From positions 1 to 13,025 of the forward strand of contig JAQTVL010000051.1 in NCBI GenBank assembly GCA_028706835.1: 13,025 bases of DNA, written 5' to 3'. Shown in pieces: positions 1 to 5,399 of the stretch (its first letter is position 1; every line of letters begins with the position of its first letter). The translations under genes and the position numbers were made by a program. Source of the stretch: Phycisphaerae bacterium (GTDB lineage: Bacteria > Planctomycetota > Phycisphaerae > JAJVII01). The notes under the pieces were generated by a model that saw only the letters and a program-made list of their open reading frames with translations, had not been told where the DNA came from and searched no databases.

Positions 1-1336
1 AGACATTACCGGGATCTCTCGCCCCGTCACCAAGCACAACTGCCTCGTCCGCCGGGTCGAGGACGTTCAGCGCGTCGTCAACGAGGCGTTCCTCGTGGCC
101 GCCACCGGCAAGCCGGGCTCCGTGCTAGTCGATCTGCCCGTGGACGTTATGACCGCCCGATGCACGCCGGCTGCCGGCGCCGAGCGGCCCCGGCTGGTCG
201 GCTATCACCCGCCGCACCACGCCCATCGACGCCAGATTCAGCGGGCTGCCGAGTGGATCAACCAGGCGGAGCGCCCGGTCCTGTATGCCGGCGGCGGCGT
301 CGTCCTGGCTGGCGCGTCGGAACCGCTGCGCCAGCTTGCAGTGAAGGCAAACATCCCCTGCACCACCACGCTGATGGCGATGGGCGCCTTCGACGAATCG
401 TCGCCGCTGGCGCTCGAGATGCTCGGCATGCACGGGACCGCCTATGCGAACTACGCCGTCCAGGAGTGCGACCTGCTGATTGCCGTCGGGGCCCGCTTCG
501 ACGATCGCGTCACCGGTGACGTCTCGAAGTTCGCGCCGAAGGCCCGGATCATCCACATCGACATCGACCCAGCCAACATCGCCAAGAGCGTCGAGGTCCA
601 ACTGCCCGTCGTCGGCGATGCGCGCGAGGCCATCGACGCCCTGCTGCCGCTGGTGCGGTTCCGCCCGCGCGATCCATGGCTGGCGCAGATCGCCGAGTGG
701 AAGGCCAAGTTCCCGATGAAGTGCAACGGCAACGGCGGGCGGATCAAGCCGCAAGCTGTCATCCGCCAGCTCGGCGAGCTCACCAACCACGACGCGATCA
801 TCGCCACCGGCGTCGGCCAGCACCAGATGTGGGCCGCTCAGTTCTACGGCTGGCGCCGGCCGCGGCAGATCATCAGTTCTGGGGGCCTGGGCACGATGGG
901 TTTCGGCCTGCCGGCGGCGATCGGCGCCCAGGTGGCTTGCCCCGGCCAGCTCGTTATCGACGTCGACGGCGACGCATCGTTCCAGATGACGATGACGGAG
1001 CTGTCGACCGCGGTGACTTACGGACTGCCGGTCAAAGTGGTGATCCTGTGCAATCAGTTTCTTGGCATGGTCCGGCAGTGGCAGGACCTGTTCTACGGTA
1101 AGCGATACTCCGCCAGCAGGATTCGCAACCCGGACTTTGCCAGGCTGGCGGAGGCGATGGGCGCGACGGGCATGATCGTGGACCACCCGGACCAGGTCGG
1201 CGATGCGTTGTCCGCGCTGATTAAGACCGAAGGCCCAGCCGTGCTCCAGGTGGCTGTTGAGCCGGAGGAGAACGTGTATCCGATGGTCGCCGCCGGCAAG
1301 GGGTTGGGCGAAATGGATATGGGATCGCTCGCGTGA
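1..1336 (+). CDS. ilvB: Acetolactate synthase large subunit, C-terminal part (5' truncated by window)
   Basis: Catalytic subunit of acetolactate (acetohydroxyacid) synthase, the ThDP- and FAD-dependent first common step of valine, leucine and isoleucine synthesis in the cytoplasm. The reading frame is open from base 2, beginning DITGISRPVTKHN, a stretch typical of IlvB, so the true start lies upstream. About 444 residues are present, roughly 130 fewer than a full-length subunit. Visible motifs are GKPGSVLVDLPVDV, the central-domain ARFDDRVTGD, the ThDP-binding GDASFQM (often GDGSFQM in the family) and CNQFLGMVRQWQ in the C-terminal ThDP domain. It ends with TGA at 1334-1336. The regulatory subunit ilvN follows 158 bp downstream, so the two probably form an operon, although a repeat-rich palindrome separates them. 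The family call is very secure. Confidence 0.96.
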   Translation, partial: DITGISRPVTKHNCLVRRVEDVQRVVNEAFLVAATGKPGSVLVDLPVDVMTARCTPAAGAERPRLVGYHPPHHAHRRQIQRAAEWINQAERPVLYAGGGVVLAGASEPLRQLAVKANIPCTTTLMAMGAFDESSPLALEMLGMHGTAYANYAVQECDLLIAVGARFDDRVTGDVSKFAPKARIIHIDIDPANIAKSVEVQLPVVGDAREAIDALLPLVRFRPRDPWLAQIAEWKAKFPMKCNGNGGRIKPQAVIRQLGELTNHDAIIATGVGQHQMWAAQFYGWRRPRQIISSGGLGTMGFGLPAAIGAQVACPGQLVIDVDGDASFQMTMTELSTAVTYGLPVKVVILCNQFLGMVRQWQDLFYGKRYSASRIRNPDFARLAEAMGATGMIVDHPDQVGDALSALIKTEGPAVLQVAVEPEENVYPMVAAGKGLGEMDMGSLA

Positions 1337-1337
1337 A

Positions 1338-1458
1338 CAGGAAATGCAAAATGCAAAATGCAAAATGAAAAGTGCAAAATGGCAAGTACGAGGATGCCCT
1401 TGCTGTTCATTTCCCATTCTTCATTTTGCACTTTGCACTTTGCACTTTGCATTTCCTG
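1338..1458. repeat. Heptamer-repeat inverted repeat between ilvB and ilvN
   Basis: The left arm (1338-1367) begins CAGGAAAT and continues with three tandem GCAAAAT units. The right arm (1429-1458) is its reverse complement except that the three units read GCAAAGT, so 27 of 30 positions pair. A less regular copy (AAAAGTGCAAAATGG near 1369) and a related stretch (CATTTCCCATTCTTCATTTT near 1409) extend the similarity into the roughly 60-bp centre. The tract is AT-rich in a GC-rich surrounding and has no convincing reading frame. In a minus-strand RNA the three differences would be G-U pairs; in the ilvBN mRNA they are A-C mismatches. It looks like a dispersed, non-coding intergenic repeat. Any effect on ilvN expression is inference. 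Confidence 0.85.
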
Positions 1459-1482
1459 CACCGGCAATGTCTGACGAATGAT

Positions 1483-1486
1483 GAGG
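1483..1486 (+). promoter_or_regulatory. Ribosome binding site deciding the ilvN start
   Basis: GAGG lies 8 nt before the ATG at 1495. It supports that start over upstream in-frame codons, which would translate the repeat tract, and over the ATGs at 1467, 1478 and 1481, which are in other frames. Confidence 0.6.
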
Positions 1487-1494
1487 CATCAACG

Positions 1495-2013
1495 ATGAAA
1501 CACATCATCAGCGCCTTGGTCGAGAACGAGCCCGGCGTCCTGGCTCACGTGGCGGGCATGTTCTCCGCCCGCGGTTACAACATCGATTCGCTCGTCGTCG
1601 GCCGAACCGAGAATCCGGACATTTCGCGGATGACGATCGTGGCCAAGGGCGACGACCGCATCATCGAGCAGATTCGCAAGCAGTTGGAGAAACTGGTCCA
1701 CGTGCTTAAGGTCCGCGACTTCACCGGGCACAACGTGGTGGAGCGCGACCTGATGCTGATTACCGTCACGTCGCCAGCCAGCAAGCGGGGCGAGATCGTC
1801 GACCTGGTCGAGTTGTTCGGCGGCAAGGTGGTCGACATCAGCCAGCAGCACATGATGATCGAGCTGACCGGCCCGGAGCAGAAGATCGACGCGTTCATCG
1901 ACCTGTGCCGCCCGTACGGCATCACCAACGTCGCCCGGACCGGGGTGATAGCGATGCCGCGAGACCGGCACCCGGAACAGGGCAATTCGACGGATGCAGG
2001 GCCGGACGCGTGA
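1495..2013 (+). CDS. ilvN: Acetolactate synthase small (regulatory) subunit
   Basis: Regulatory subunit that binds the IlvB catalytic subunit, stimulates it and usually confers valine feedback inhibition. The 172-residue protein starts MKHIISALVENEPGVL. An N-terminal ACT domain (about residues 2-75) contains the hallmark NEPGVLAHVAGMFSARGYNIDS, here split as NEPGVLAHV and GMFSARGYNIDSL. The C-terminal AHAS small-subunit domain (about 83-160) includes ERDLMLITV, the GGKVVDIS turn and GITNVARTGVIAM. Length is normal for the family (about 160-175). The tail after about residue 160 is polar and unconserved. The ATG at 1495 is chosen because it begins the conserved ACT domain and has GAGG upstream; an open frame extends further 5' but would encode repeat-derived sequence. 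hicA begins 17 nt after the stop, so readthrough into it is likely. Confidence 0.95.
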   Translation: MKHIISALVENEPGVLAHVAGMFSARGYNIDSLVVGRTENPDISRMTIVAKGDDRIIEQIRKQLEKLVHVLKVRDFTGHNVVERDLMLITVTSPASKRGEIVDLVELFGGKVVDISQQHMMIELTGPEQKIDAFIDLCRPYGITNVARTGVIAMPRDRHPEQGNSTDAGPDA

Positions 2014-2030
2014 CGCAGGGGGAAGAACGG

Positions 2031-2228
2031 ATGGCGAACGCAATGAAGGTCCGCGAGGCAATCCGCCTGATCGAGGCGGACGGTTGGTTCCAGGTGAAGG
2101 CCCGCGGTGGCCACCGACAGTACAAGCATGTCAACAAGAGCGGGCGCGTAACGATATCCGGTAAACCGAACGATGATCTTCACCCCAAAACGGCGAGGAG
2201 CATCCTTCAGCAGGCCGGTCTGATATAA
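2031..2228 (+). CDS. hicA: HicA-type mRNA interferase toxin
   Basis: Small toxin of the HicAB type II toxin-antitoxin family; HicA proteins have a dsRBD-like fold and cleave mRNA. The 65-residue product contains the family pattern MKVREAIRLIEADGW, then GGHRQYKH with the conserved catalytic histidine (residue 28), VTISGKPNDDL and a C-terminal SILQQAGL. The start at 2031 follows AGGGGGAAG at 2017-2025. An in-frame ATG at 2043 would give the shorter MKVREA start usual in homologues and is an equal possibility. The gene lies 17 nt after ilvN and 22 nt before hicB, the normal toxin-first order. Placement straight behind an amino-acid biosynthesis gene suggests acquisition into, or riding on, the ilvBN transcript. 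Its base composition looks less GC-rich than that of ilvN. Confidence 0.9.
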   Translation: MANAMKVREAIRLIEADGWFQVKARGGHRQYKHVNKSGRVTISGKPNDDLHPKTARSILQQAGLI

Positions 2229-2229
2229 T
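2221..2229 (+). promoter_or_regulatory. Extended -10 promoter candidate for hicB
   Basis: TGATATAAT matches the extended -10 consensus (TGn followed by TATAAT) exactly and overlaps the hicA stop codon. Transcription would begin near 2236, at the hicB Shine-Dalgarno, giving antitoxin-only mRNA with a leader of about 15 nt. No good -35 hexamer sits 16-18 bp upstream, which extended -10 promoters tolerate. Chance occurrence remains possible. Confidence 0.5.
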
Positions 2230-2250
2230 GGGTGCGGAAGGAGACGACGC

Positions 2251-2475
2251 ATGGATCCCAGACGATACCTTGTCATCATAGAACACGTGCAAGGGTCCAA
2301 CTACAGCGCCTATGTCCCCGACCTCCCCGGATGCGTCGCTACTGGCGACACGCAGGCCGAGGTCGTCCGAAACATTCGCGAGGCGATTGCCCTGCACATC
2401 GAGGGCCTTCGCGAAGACGGGCTGGATGTGCCCGAACCAACTTCCAAAGGGGAATACGTCGAGGCCGTCGCGTAG
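2251..2475 (+). CDS. hicB: HicB-type antitoxin (short form)
   Basis: Cognate antitoxin that binds and neutralises HicA. The 74-residue protein begins MDPRRYLVIIEHVQGSNYSAY. It shows the HicB core fold signature (YSAYVPDLPGCVATGDT), then a helix IREAIALHIEGLREDG and a short DVPEPTS tail, ending at GEYVEAVA. It is the short class: the C-terminal HTH or ribbon-helix-helix domain of longer HicB proteins is absent, so DNA binding and autoregulation by HicB alone are doubtful. GGAAGGAG at 2236-2243 lies 7 nt before the ATG, a stronger ribosome site than that of hicA and consistent with antitoxin excess. It is probably co-transcribed with hicA and may also have its own promoter at 2221-2229. Confidence 0.9.
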   Translation: MDPRRYLVIIEHVQGSNYSAYVPDLPGCVATGDTQAEVVRNIREAIALHIEGLREDGLDVPEPTSKGEYVEAVA

Positions 2476-2549
2476 CGTTGCCGTCTTCGCTTCGCATGGG
2501 GCGATATTCGGACTCCAACATCGGTTATCCCATCCACCGCGTTTTCCGC

Positions 2550-2555
2550 TATAAT
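2550..2555 (+). promoter_or_regulatory. -10 element candidate for asd
   Basis: A consensus TATAAT lies 53 nt before the asd ATG; transcription would start near 2562. The best upstream hexamer is the weak TTATCC at 2525-2530 (19-bp spacing), so only the -10 is supported. It would separate asd transcription from ilvBN-hicAB. Confidence 0.45.
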
Positions 2556-2608
2556 GCCGGTCTTGCGCCCGCGTGGTGCGGACGCTGGTTCCATACGCGG
2601 AGAGTGTC

Positions 2609-3667
2609 ATGAGCAACGGTGGTAGTGGCAGGAACGTCGTCGTCGTTGGCGCGACCGGTGCGGTCGGCCAGCAGTTCGTCCAGATCCTCGAGCAAAGGAA
2701 CTTTCCGACCAAGCGGGTGCGATTTCTCGCCTCCGCGCGGTCGGTGGGCAAGTCCGTCACCTTCCGGGGCAAGGAATACCCCGTCGAGGAGCTGACCGAG
2801 AAGAGCTTCGATGGCGACGAGATTGCCCTGTTCTCCGCGGGCAGCGGCACCAGCCGAAAGTTCGCCCCGATCGCGGCGGCCGCCAAGTGCATCGTCATCG
2901 ACAACTCGTCCTGCTGGCGGATGGACCCGGATGTGCCGCTGGTCGTGCCGGAGGTCAACCCGCAGGACATCTTCAAGGCTCGTAAGGGCATTATCGCGAA
3001 CCCTAACTGCTCGACTATCCAGATGGTGGTCGCCCTCAAGCCGCTGCACGACGCCGCGAAGATCAAACGCATCGTCGTGACGACGATGCAGTCGGTCAGC
3101 GGCGCGGGCCACTACGCGATGGAGGAGCTGCGGCTCCAGACGGCCGACCTGCTCGCGGGCAAACCGGCCCAACCGAAGATCTTCCCGCACCAGATCGCGT
3201 TCAACGCGCTGCCACAGATTCCGCAATCGAACGCCTTCGAGGCCAACGGCTACACGTCCGAAGAGATGAAACTGCTCAACGAGACGCGGAAGATCATGGG
3301 CGACCCGTCGATCAACGTGACGATGACCTGCGTCCGCGTGCCGGTGTTCATGGCCCACAGCGAGGCGGTCAACATCGAGACGGAAAGGAAACTGTCCGCC
3401 GCGGATGCCCGGGCCCTTCTGGCCAAGGCGCCCGGCGTGGTCGTCGTTGACGACGTGGCCAGGCAGCAGTATCCGCTGGCGACGGTGGCTGGCGGCACCG
3501 ATCCGGTCTACGTCGGGCGAATCCGCGAGGATTTCTCCATTGCCAACGGCCTGAACATCTGGGTCGTGTCGGACAACCTTCGCAAGGGCGCGGCGTTGAA
3601 CGCGATCCAAATCGCCGAGGTGCTTATCAAGGGCAAGTCCGGCTGCGGGTGTGGGTGCGGGCACTGA
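2609..3667 (+). CDS. asd: Aspartate-semialdehyde dehydrogenase
   Basis: Reduces beta-aspartyl phosphate to aspartate semialdehyde with NADPH, the branch point to lysine/diaminopimelate, threonine, methionine and isoleucine. The 352-residue protein has the nucleotide-binding GATGAVG (14-20), VIDNSS (96-101), the active-site NPNCST with catalytic Cys134, SGAG (164-167), and VRVPVFMAHSEAV with Arg243 and the acid/base His250. Near the C-terminus are GRIREDFS and NGLNIWVVSDNLRKGAA. The ATG at 2609 is chosen because GGAGAG lies 4 nt upstream and the conserved Rossmann strand begins 8 residues in; a GTG 12 codons upstream lacks support. The last residues are SGCGCGCGH, a Cys/Gly-rich extension beyond the normal fold. 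Function is secure; the tail's role is unknown. It supplies threonine-derived isoleucine synthesis, metabolically linked to the ilvBN genes upstream. Confidence 0.96.
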   Translation: MSNGGSGRNVVVVGATGAVGQQFVQILEQRNFPTKRVRFLASARSVGKSVTFRGKEYPVEELTEKSFDGDEIALFSAGSGTSRKFAPIAAAAKCIVIDNSSCWRMDPDVPLVVPEVNPQDIFKARKGIIANPNCSTIQMVVALKPLHDAAKIKRIVVTTMQSVSGAGHYAMEELRLQTADLLAGKPAQPKIFPHQIAFNALPQIPQSNAFEANGYTSEEMKLLNETRKIMGDPSINVTMTCVRVPVFMAHSEAVNIETERKLSAADARALLAKAPGVVVVDDVARQQYPLATVAGGTDPVYVGRIREDFSIANGLNIWVVSDNLRKGAALNAIQIAEVLIKGKSGCGCGCGH

Positions 3668-3737
3668 GATCGTTGCGATGGAGGTCGCTGCCTGCAGGCC
3701 GATCGGCCCGGCACTGGACCTTGTCTCGGGCGTTGGC

Positions 3738-3748
3738 GGTATAATACC
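3738..3748 (+). promoter_or_regulatory. Palindrome containing a -10 element before the DUF4160 gene
   Basis: GGTATAATACC is a perfect 11-bp palindrome (5-bp arms, 1-bp centre) containing a consensus TATAAT at 3740-3745, 16 nt before the DUF4160 start codon. It could be both promoter and operator for the two-gene unit. The predicted transcript start falls inside the GGAGG ribosome site (3750-3754), an awkward fit, and no -35 is evident. Confidence 0.4.
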
Positions 3749-3761
3749 TGGAGGCAGGACT

Positions 3762-4022
3762 ATGCCGACAATTGCGATGTTCTACGGAATCGTGATCCGC
3801 ATGTTCTTTGATGAGCATGCGCCGCCGCATTTTCATGCGGAATACGCCGAGCATAAGGCTAGCATAGCGATCGAGTCGCTGGACGTGATCGAGGGACAAC
3901 TTCCGCGCAGAGCGATCAATCTCGTGCTCGACTGGGCCGAGCTTCATCAGCAGGAGTTGCGCCGCGATTGGGAACTGTGCAGGGGCCACAGGCAACCGCT
4001 GAAGATTGCCCCTCTCAAGTGA
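3762..4022 (+). CDS. DUF4160 family protein
   Basis: An 86-residue protein of the DUF4160 family. It begins MPTIAMFYGIVIRMFF and carries the family's histidine cluster HAPPHFHAEY, followed by IAIESLDVIEGQLP and a C-terminal helical part RAINLVLDWAELHQQEL...WELC. The biochemical function is not established; family members are short cytosolic proteins commonly next to DUF2442 genes. The start is fixed by GGAGG at 3750-3754, 7 nt upstream; a longer open frame upstream lacks family similarity. The DUF2442 start is 8 nt after this gene's stop and its ribosome site overlaps that stop, implying translational coupling. Base composition looks less GC-rich than that of asd and truA, suggesting a mobile accessory pair. 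A toxin-antitoxin-like role is possible but unproven. Confidence 0.85.
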   Translation: MPTIAMFYGIVIRMFFDEHAPPHFHAEYAEHKASIAIESLDVIEGQLPRRAINLVLDWAELHQQELRRDWELCRGHRQPLKIAPLK

Positions 4023-4030
4023 GGTGCCGC

Positions 4031-4288
4031 ATGGCGGATTATGATGTTGTAGCGGTTCGAGCGCTGGAAGGCATGCAATTGCAGGTGCGTTTTGCCGATG
4101 GAGTCTCCGGCATCGTCCGCCTGATGCCCACGCATCTCTATGGAGTCTTTGCGCCGCTCAAAGACCCAGCCGTCTTTGCACTGGCTTCTTGTGAGAATGG
4201 TTTTGTAAGCTGGCCCGGGGAAATCGACCTTGCTCCCGACGCAATGCACGAAGCCATTCGCGCGAAGGGCGAGCTAGTCCTCCGGTGA
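4031..4288 (+). CDS. DUF2442 family protein
   Basis: An 85-residue protein of the DUF2442 family, starting MADYDVVAVRALEGMQLQVRF. It shows the typical beta-rich beginning, the GVFAPLKDP middle segment and the C-terminal signature WPGEIDLAPDAMHEAI. Members are short proteins of unknown biochemical activity, repeatedly paired with DUF4160; some DUF2442 proteins carry extra DNA-binding parts, but this one does not. GAGG at 4021-4024, overlapping the preceding TGA, lies 6 nt before the ATG, so translation is probably coupled to the DUF4160 gene. truA begins 19 nt after its stop, so the pair may be co-transcribed with truA. If this is a toxin-antitoxin module, which partner is toxic cannot be told from sequence. 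Confidence 0.82.
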   Translation: MADYDVVAVRALEGMQLQVRFADGVSGIVRLMPTHLYGVFAPLKDPAVFALASCENGFVSWPGEIDLAPDAMHEAIRAKGELVLR

Positions 4289-4307
4289 CGCGTTTCGCCC
4301 AATCGCT

Positions 4308-5075
4308 ATGCGACTCCACCTCACCATCGCGTACTTCGGCCAACGCTATCACGGCTGGCAGCGGCAGCCCGGCAGGCCTACCGTGCAGCAGGCTGTGGAG
4401 ATGGCGGCGGCCCGCGTGTTCGATGAGCCGGTGATCGTAATCGGCGCCTCGCGAACCGATGCCGGCGTTCACGCCGAGGGGCAGTCCGCGCACATGATCG
4501 TCACGAAGGATCGGCCGATCAATCGGATCGCCATGGCCATGAACGCCCGCCTGCCGACCGACATCGACATCCGTCGCGTCCGCCCGGTCTCGGACGAGTT
4601 CGACGCCCGCAAGAGCGCCTGCTGGAAGCACTATCGCTACCGCATCCACAACACAGCCAGCCGTCCGATAGCCGACTGGGGCCGAATCTATCACTACTGG
4701 CGGACGATTGACGACGATCGCCTCCGTTCCGCAGCCGTTCGCATGGTCGGCGCGCACGACTTCGCCGCGTTCGCCCACGCCTCCAGTCAGCCGCGGCTGA
4801 CCACCGTGCGGACGATCTATCGGCTGGACGTGACCCGGCTGGCCGACGAGCTGGTCTTCGACATCTGCGGCGACGGATTCCTCTACAAGATGATCCGCAA
4901 CACCGTGGGCGCGCTGCTGGACGTCGGCCGAGGGCATCACCCGCCTGAGTGGATCGACGAGATGCTGGCTGGCGGCCAGGCGATGCGGGCGCAACACGGC
5001 CCGCCGGCTGCCCCGGCGCAAGGACTGACGCTGCTCACGGTCAGCTATCTGCCGTTTCCGCAGGTGGATGTCTGA
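4308..5075 (+). CDS. truA: tRNA pseudouridine(38-40) synthase
   Basis: Converts uridines 38-40 in the anticodon stem-loop of tRNAs to pseudouridine. The 255-residue protein starts MRLHLTIAYFGQRYHGWQRQ, the classic TruA N-terminus. It contains the catalytic motif GASRTDAGVHAEGQ with the nucleophile Asp51, then FDARKSACWKHYRYRI, GAHDFAAFAHAS and FLYKMIRNTVGALLDVG near the C-terminus. Length is typical of the family. No good Shine-Dalgarno precedes the ATG (CGCCCAATCGCT), so expression may depend on coupling to the DUF2442 gene 19 nt upstream. The start is set by alignment of the conserved N-terminus. Confidence 0.96.
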   Translation: MRLHLTIAYFGQRYHGWQRQPGRPTVQQAVEMAAARVFDEPVIVIGASRTDAGVHAEGQSAHMIVTKDRPINRIAMAMNARLPTDIDIRRVRPVSDEFDARKSACWKHYRYRIHNTASRPIADWGRIYHYWRTIDDDRLRSAAVRMVGAHDFAAFAHASSQPRLTTVRTIYRLDVTRLADELVFDICGDGFLYKMIRNTVGALLDVGRGHHPPEWIDEMLAGGQAMRAQHGPPAAPAQGLTLLTVSYLPFPQVDV

Positions 5076-5399
5076 CCGCCAGTCGCTTCCACCCTGCACA
5101 GGCCCGCCGCCTGTTCCCAGTGCTCTGTAACGCGTGATCTGATGGGTGCCATGCCTGGGGCAGGCGACAGCCGTACCGTCGTCTGCCACAGGCATGTCTT
5201 CACCCCAGGTCCATCCGGGGCAAAGACATGCCTGCGACAAAACAGCAGTCGCAGGCATGGCACCCGATACATCCGTTGCTTGGCCTAGGGTGATCGCTGC
5301 ACATCTTGTTACAGACTCCTTACAGTCGCGCCGCTGCTTCGTGCGTCATACTCCAACAGGGAGAAGAGAACCAGTTCCACTAACGGGAAGGAGCATGTG
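5076..5399. other. Non-coding gap between truA and the hypothetical membrane gene
   Basis: This 324-bp stretch has no credible gene. It holds the compound palindrome at 5144-5265, a TTACAG direct repeat at 5309-5325 and the ribosome site of the next gene (AAGGAG, 5388-5393). A convincing -35/-10 pair was not found; TGCACA (5298-5303) with TACAGT (5321-5326) at 17-bp spacing is a weak possibility. Confidence 0.6.
5144..5265. repeat. Compound palindromic element: two inverted hairpins
   Basis: The outer arms GGGTGCCATGCCTG (5144-5157) and CAGGCATGGCACCC (5252-5265) are perfect inverted repeats. Inner arms CAGGCATGTCTT (5189-5200) and AAGACATGCCTG (5223-5234) are also perfect. CCCC and GGGG flank the centre near 5204-5220. 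Each half also folds on itself. The left half forms a 19-bp stem with two mismatches and a 9-nt loop (5150-5196). The right half forms a perfect 12-bp stem, CATGCCTGCGAC with GTCGCAGGCATG, also with a 9-nt loop (5227-5259). The layout resembles a pair of inverted REP-type sequences. No T-run follows, so it is not a classical intrinsic terminator. Confidence 0.88.

Noticed and set aside
125..1417. 430-residue minus-strand open frame opposite ilvB
   Set aside because: It is antisense to a clear IlvB and is Arg/His/Asp-rich with no family resemblance, as expected for a shadow of GC-rich coding DNA.
1338..1458. Possible CRISPR or classical tandem array
   Set aside because: Repeat units are 7 bp and arranged as two inverted arms, with no spacer-sized unique sequences and no cas genes nearby.
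1372..1494. Upstream extension of the ilvN frame to 1372
   Set aside because: It would translate the AT-rich heptamer repeat into a Phe/Leu/His/Cys string not found in IlvN; the ACT domain begins right at the ATG at 1495, which has a ribosome site.
2573..2608. GTG start 12 codons upstream for asd
   Set aside because: It adds unconserved residues and has no ribosome site, whereas the ATG at 2609 has GGAGAG just upstream.
2549..3664. 371-residue minus-strand open frame opposite asd
   Set aside because: It lies exactly antisense to a textbook ASADH, with Arg/Asp/His-biased composition and no motifs.
5150..5259. Intrinsic terminator for truA
   Set aside because: The stems are strong but no run of T follows on either strand, and the arms pair in several ways typical of a repeat element; a terminating effect is possible but not shown.
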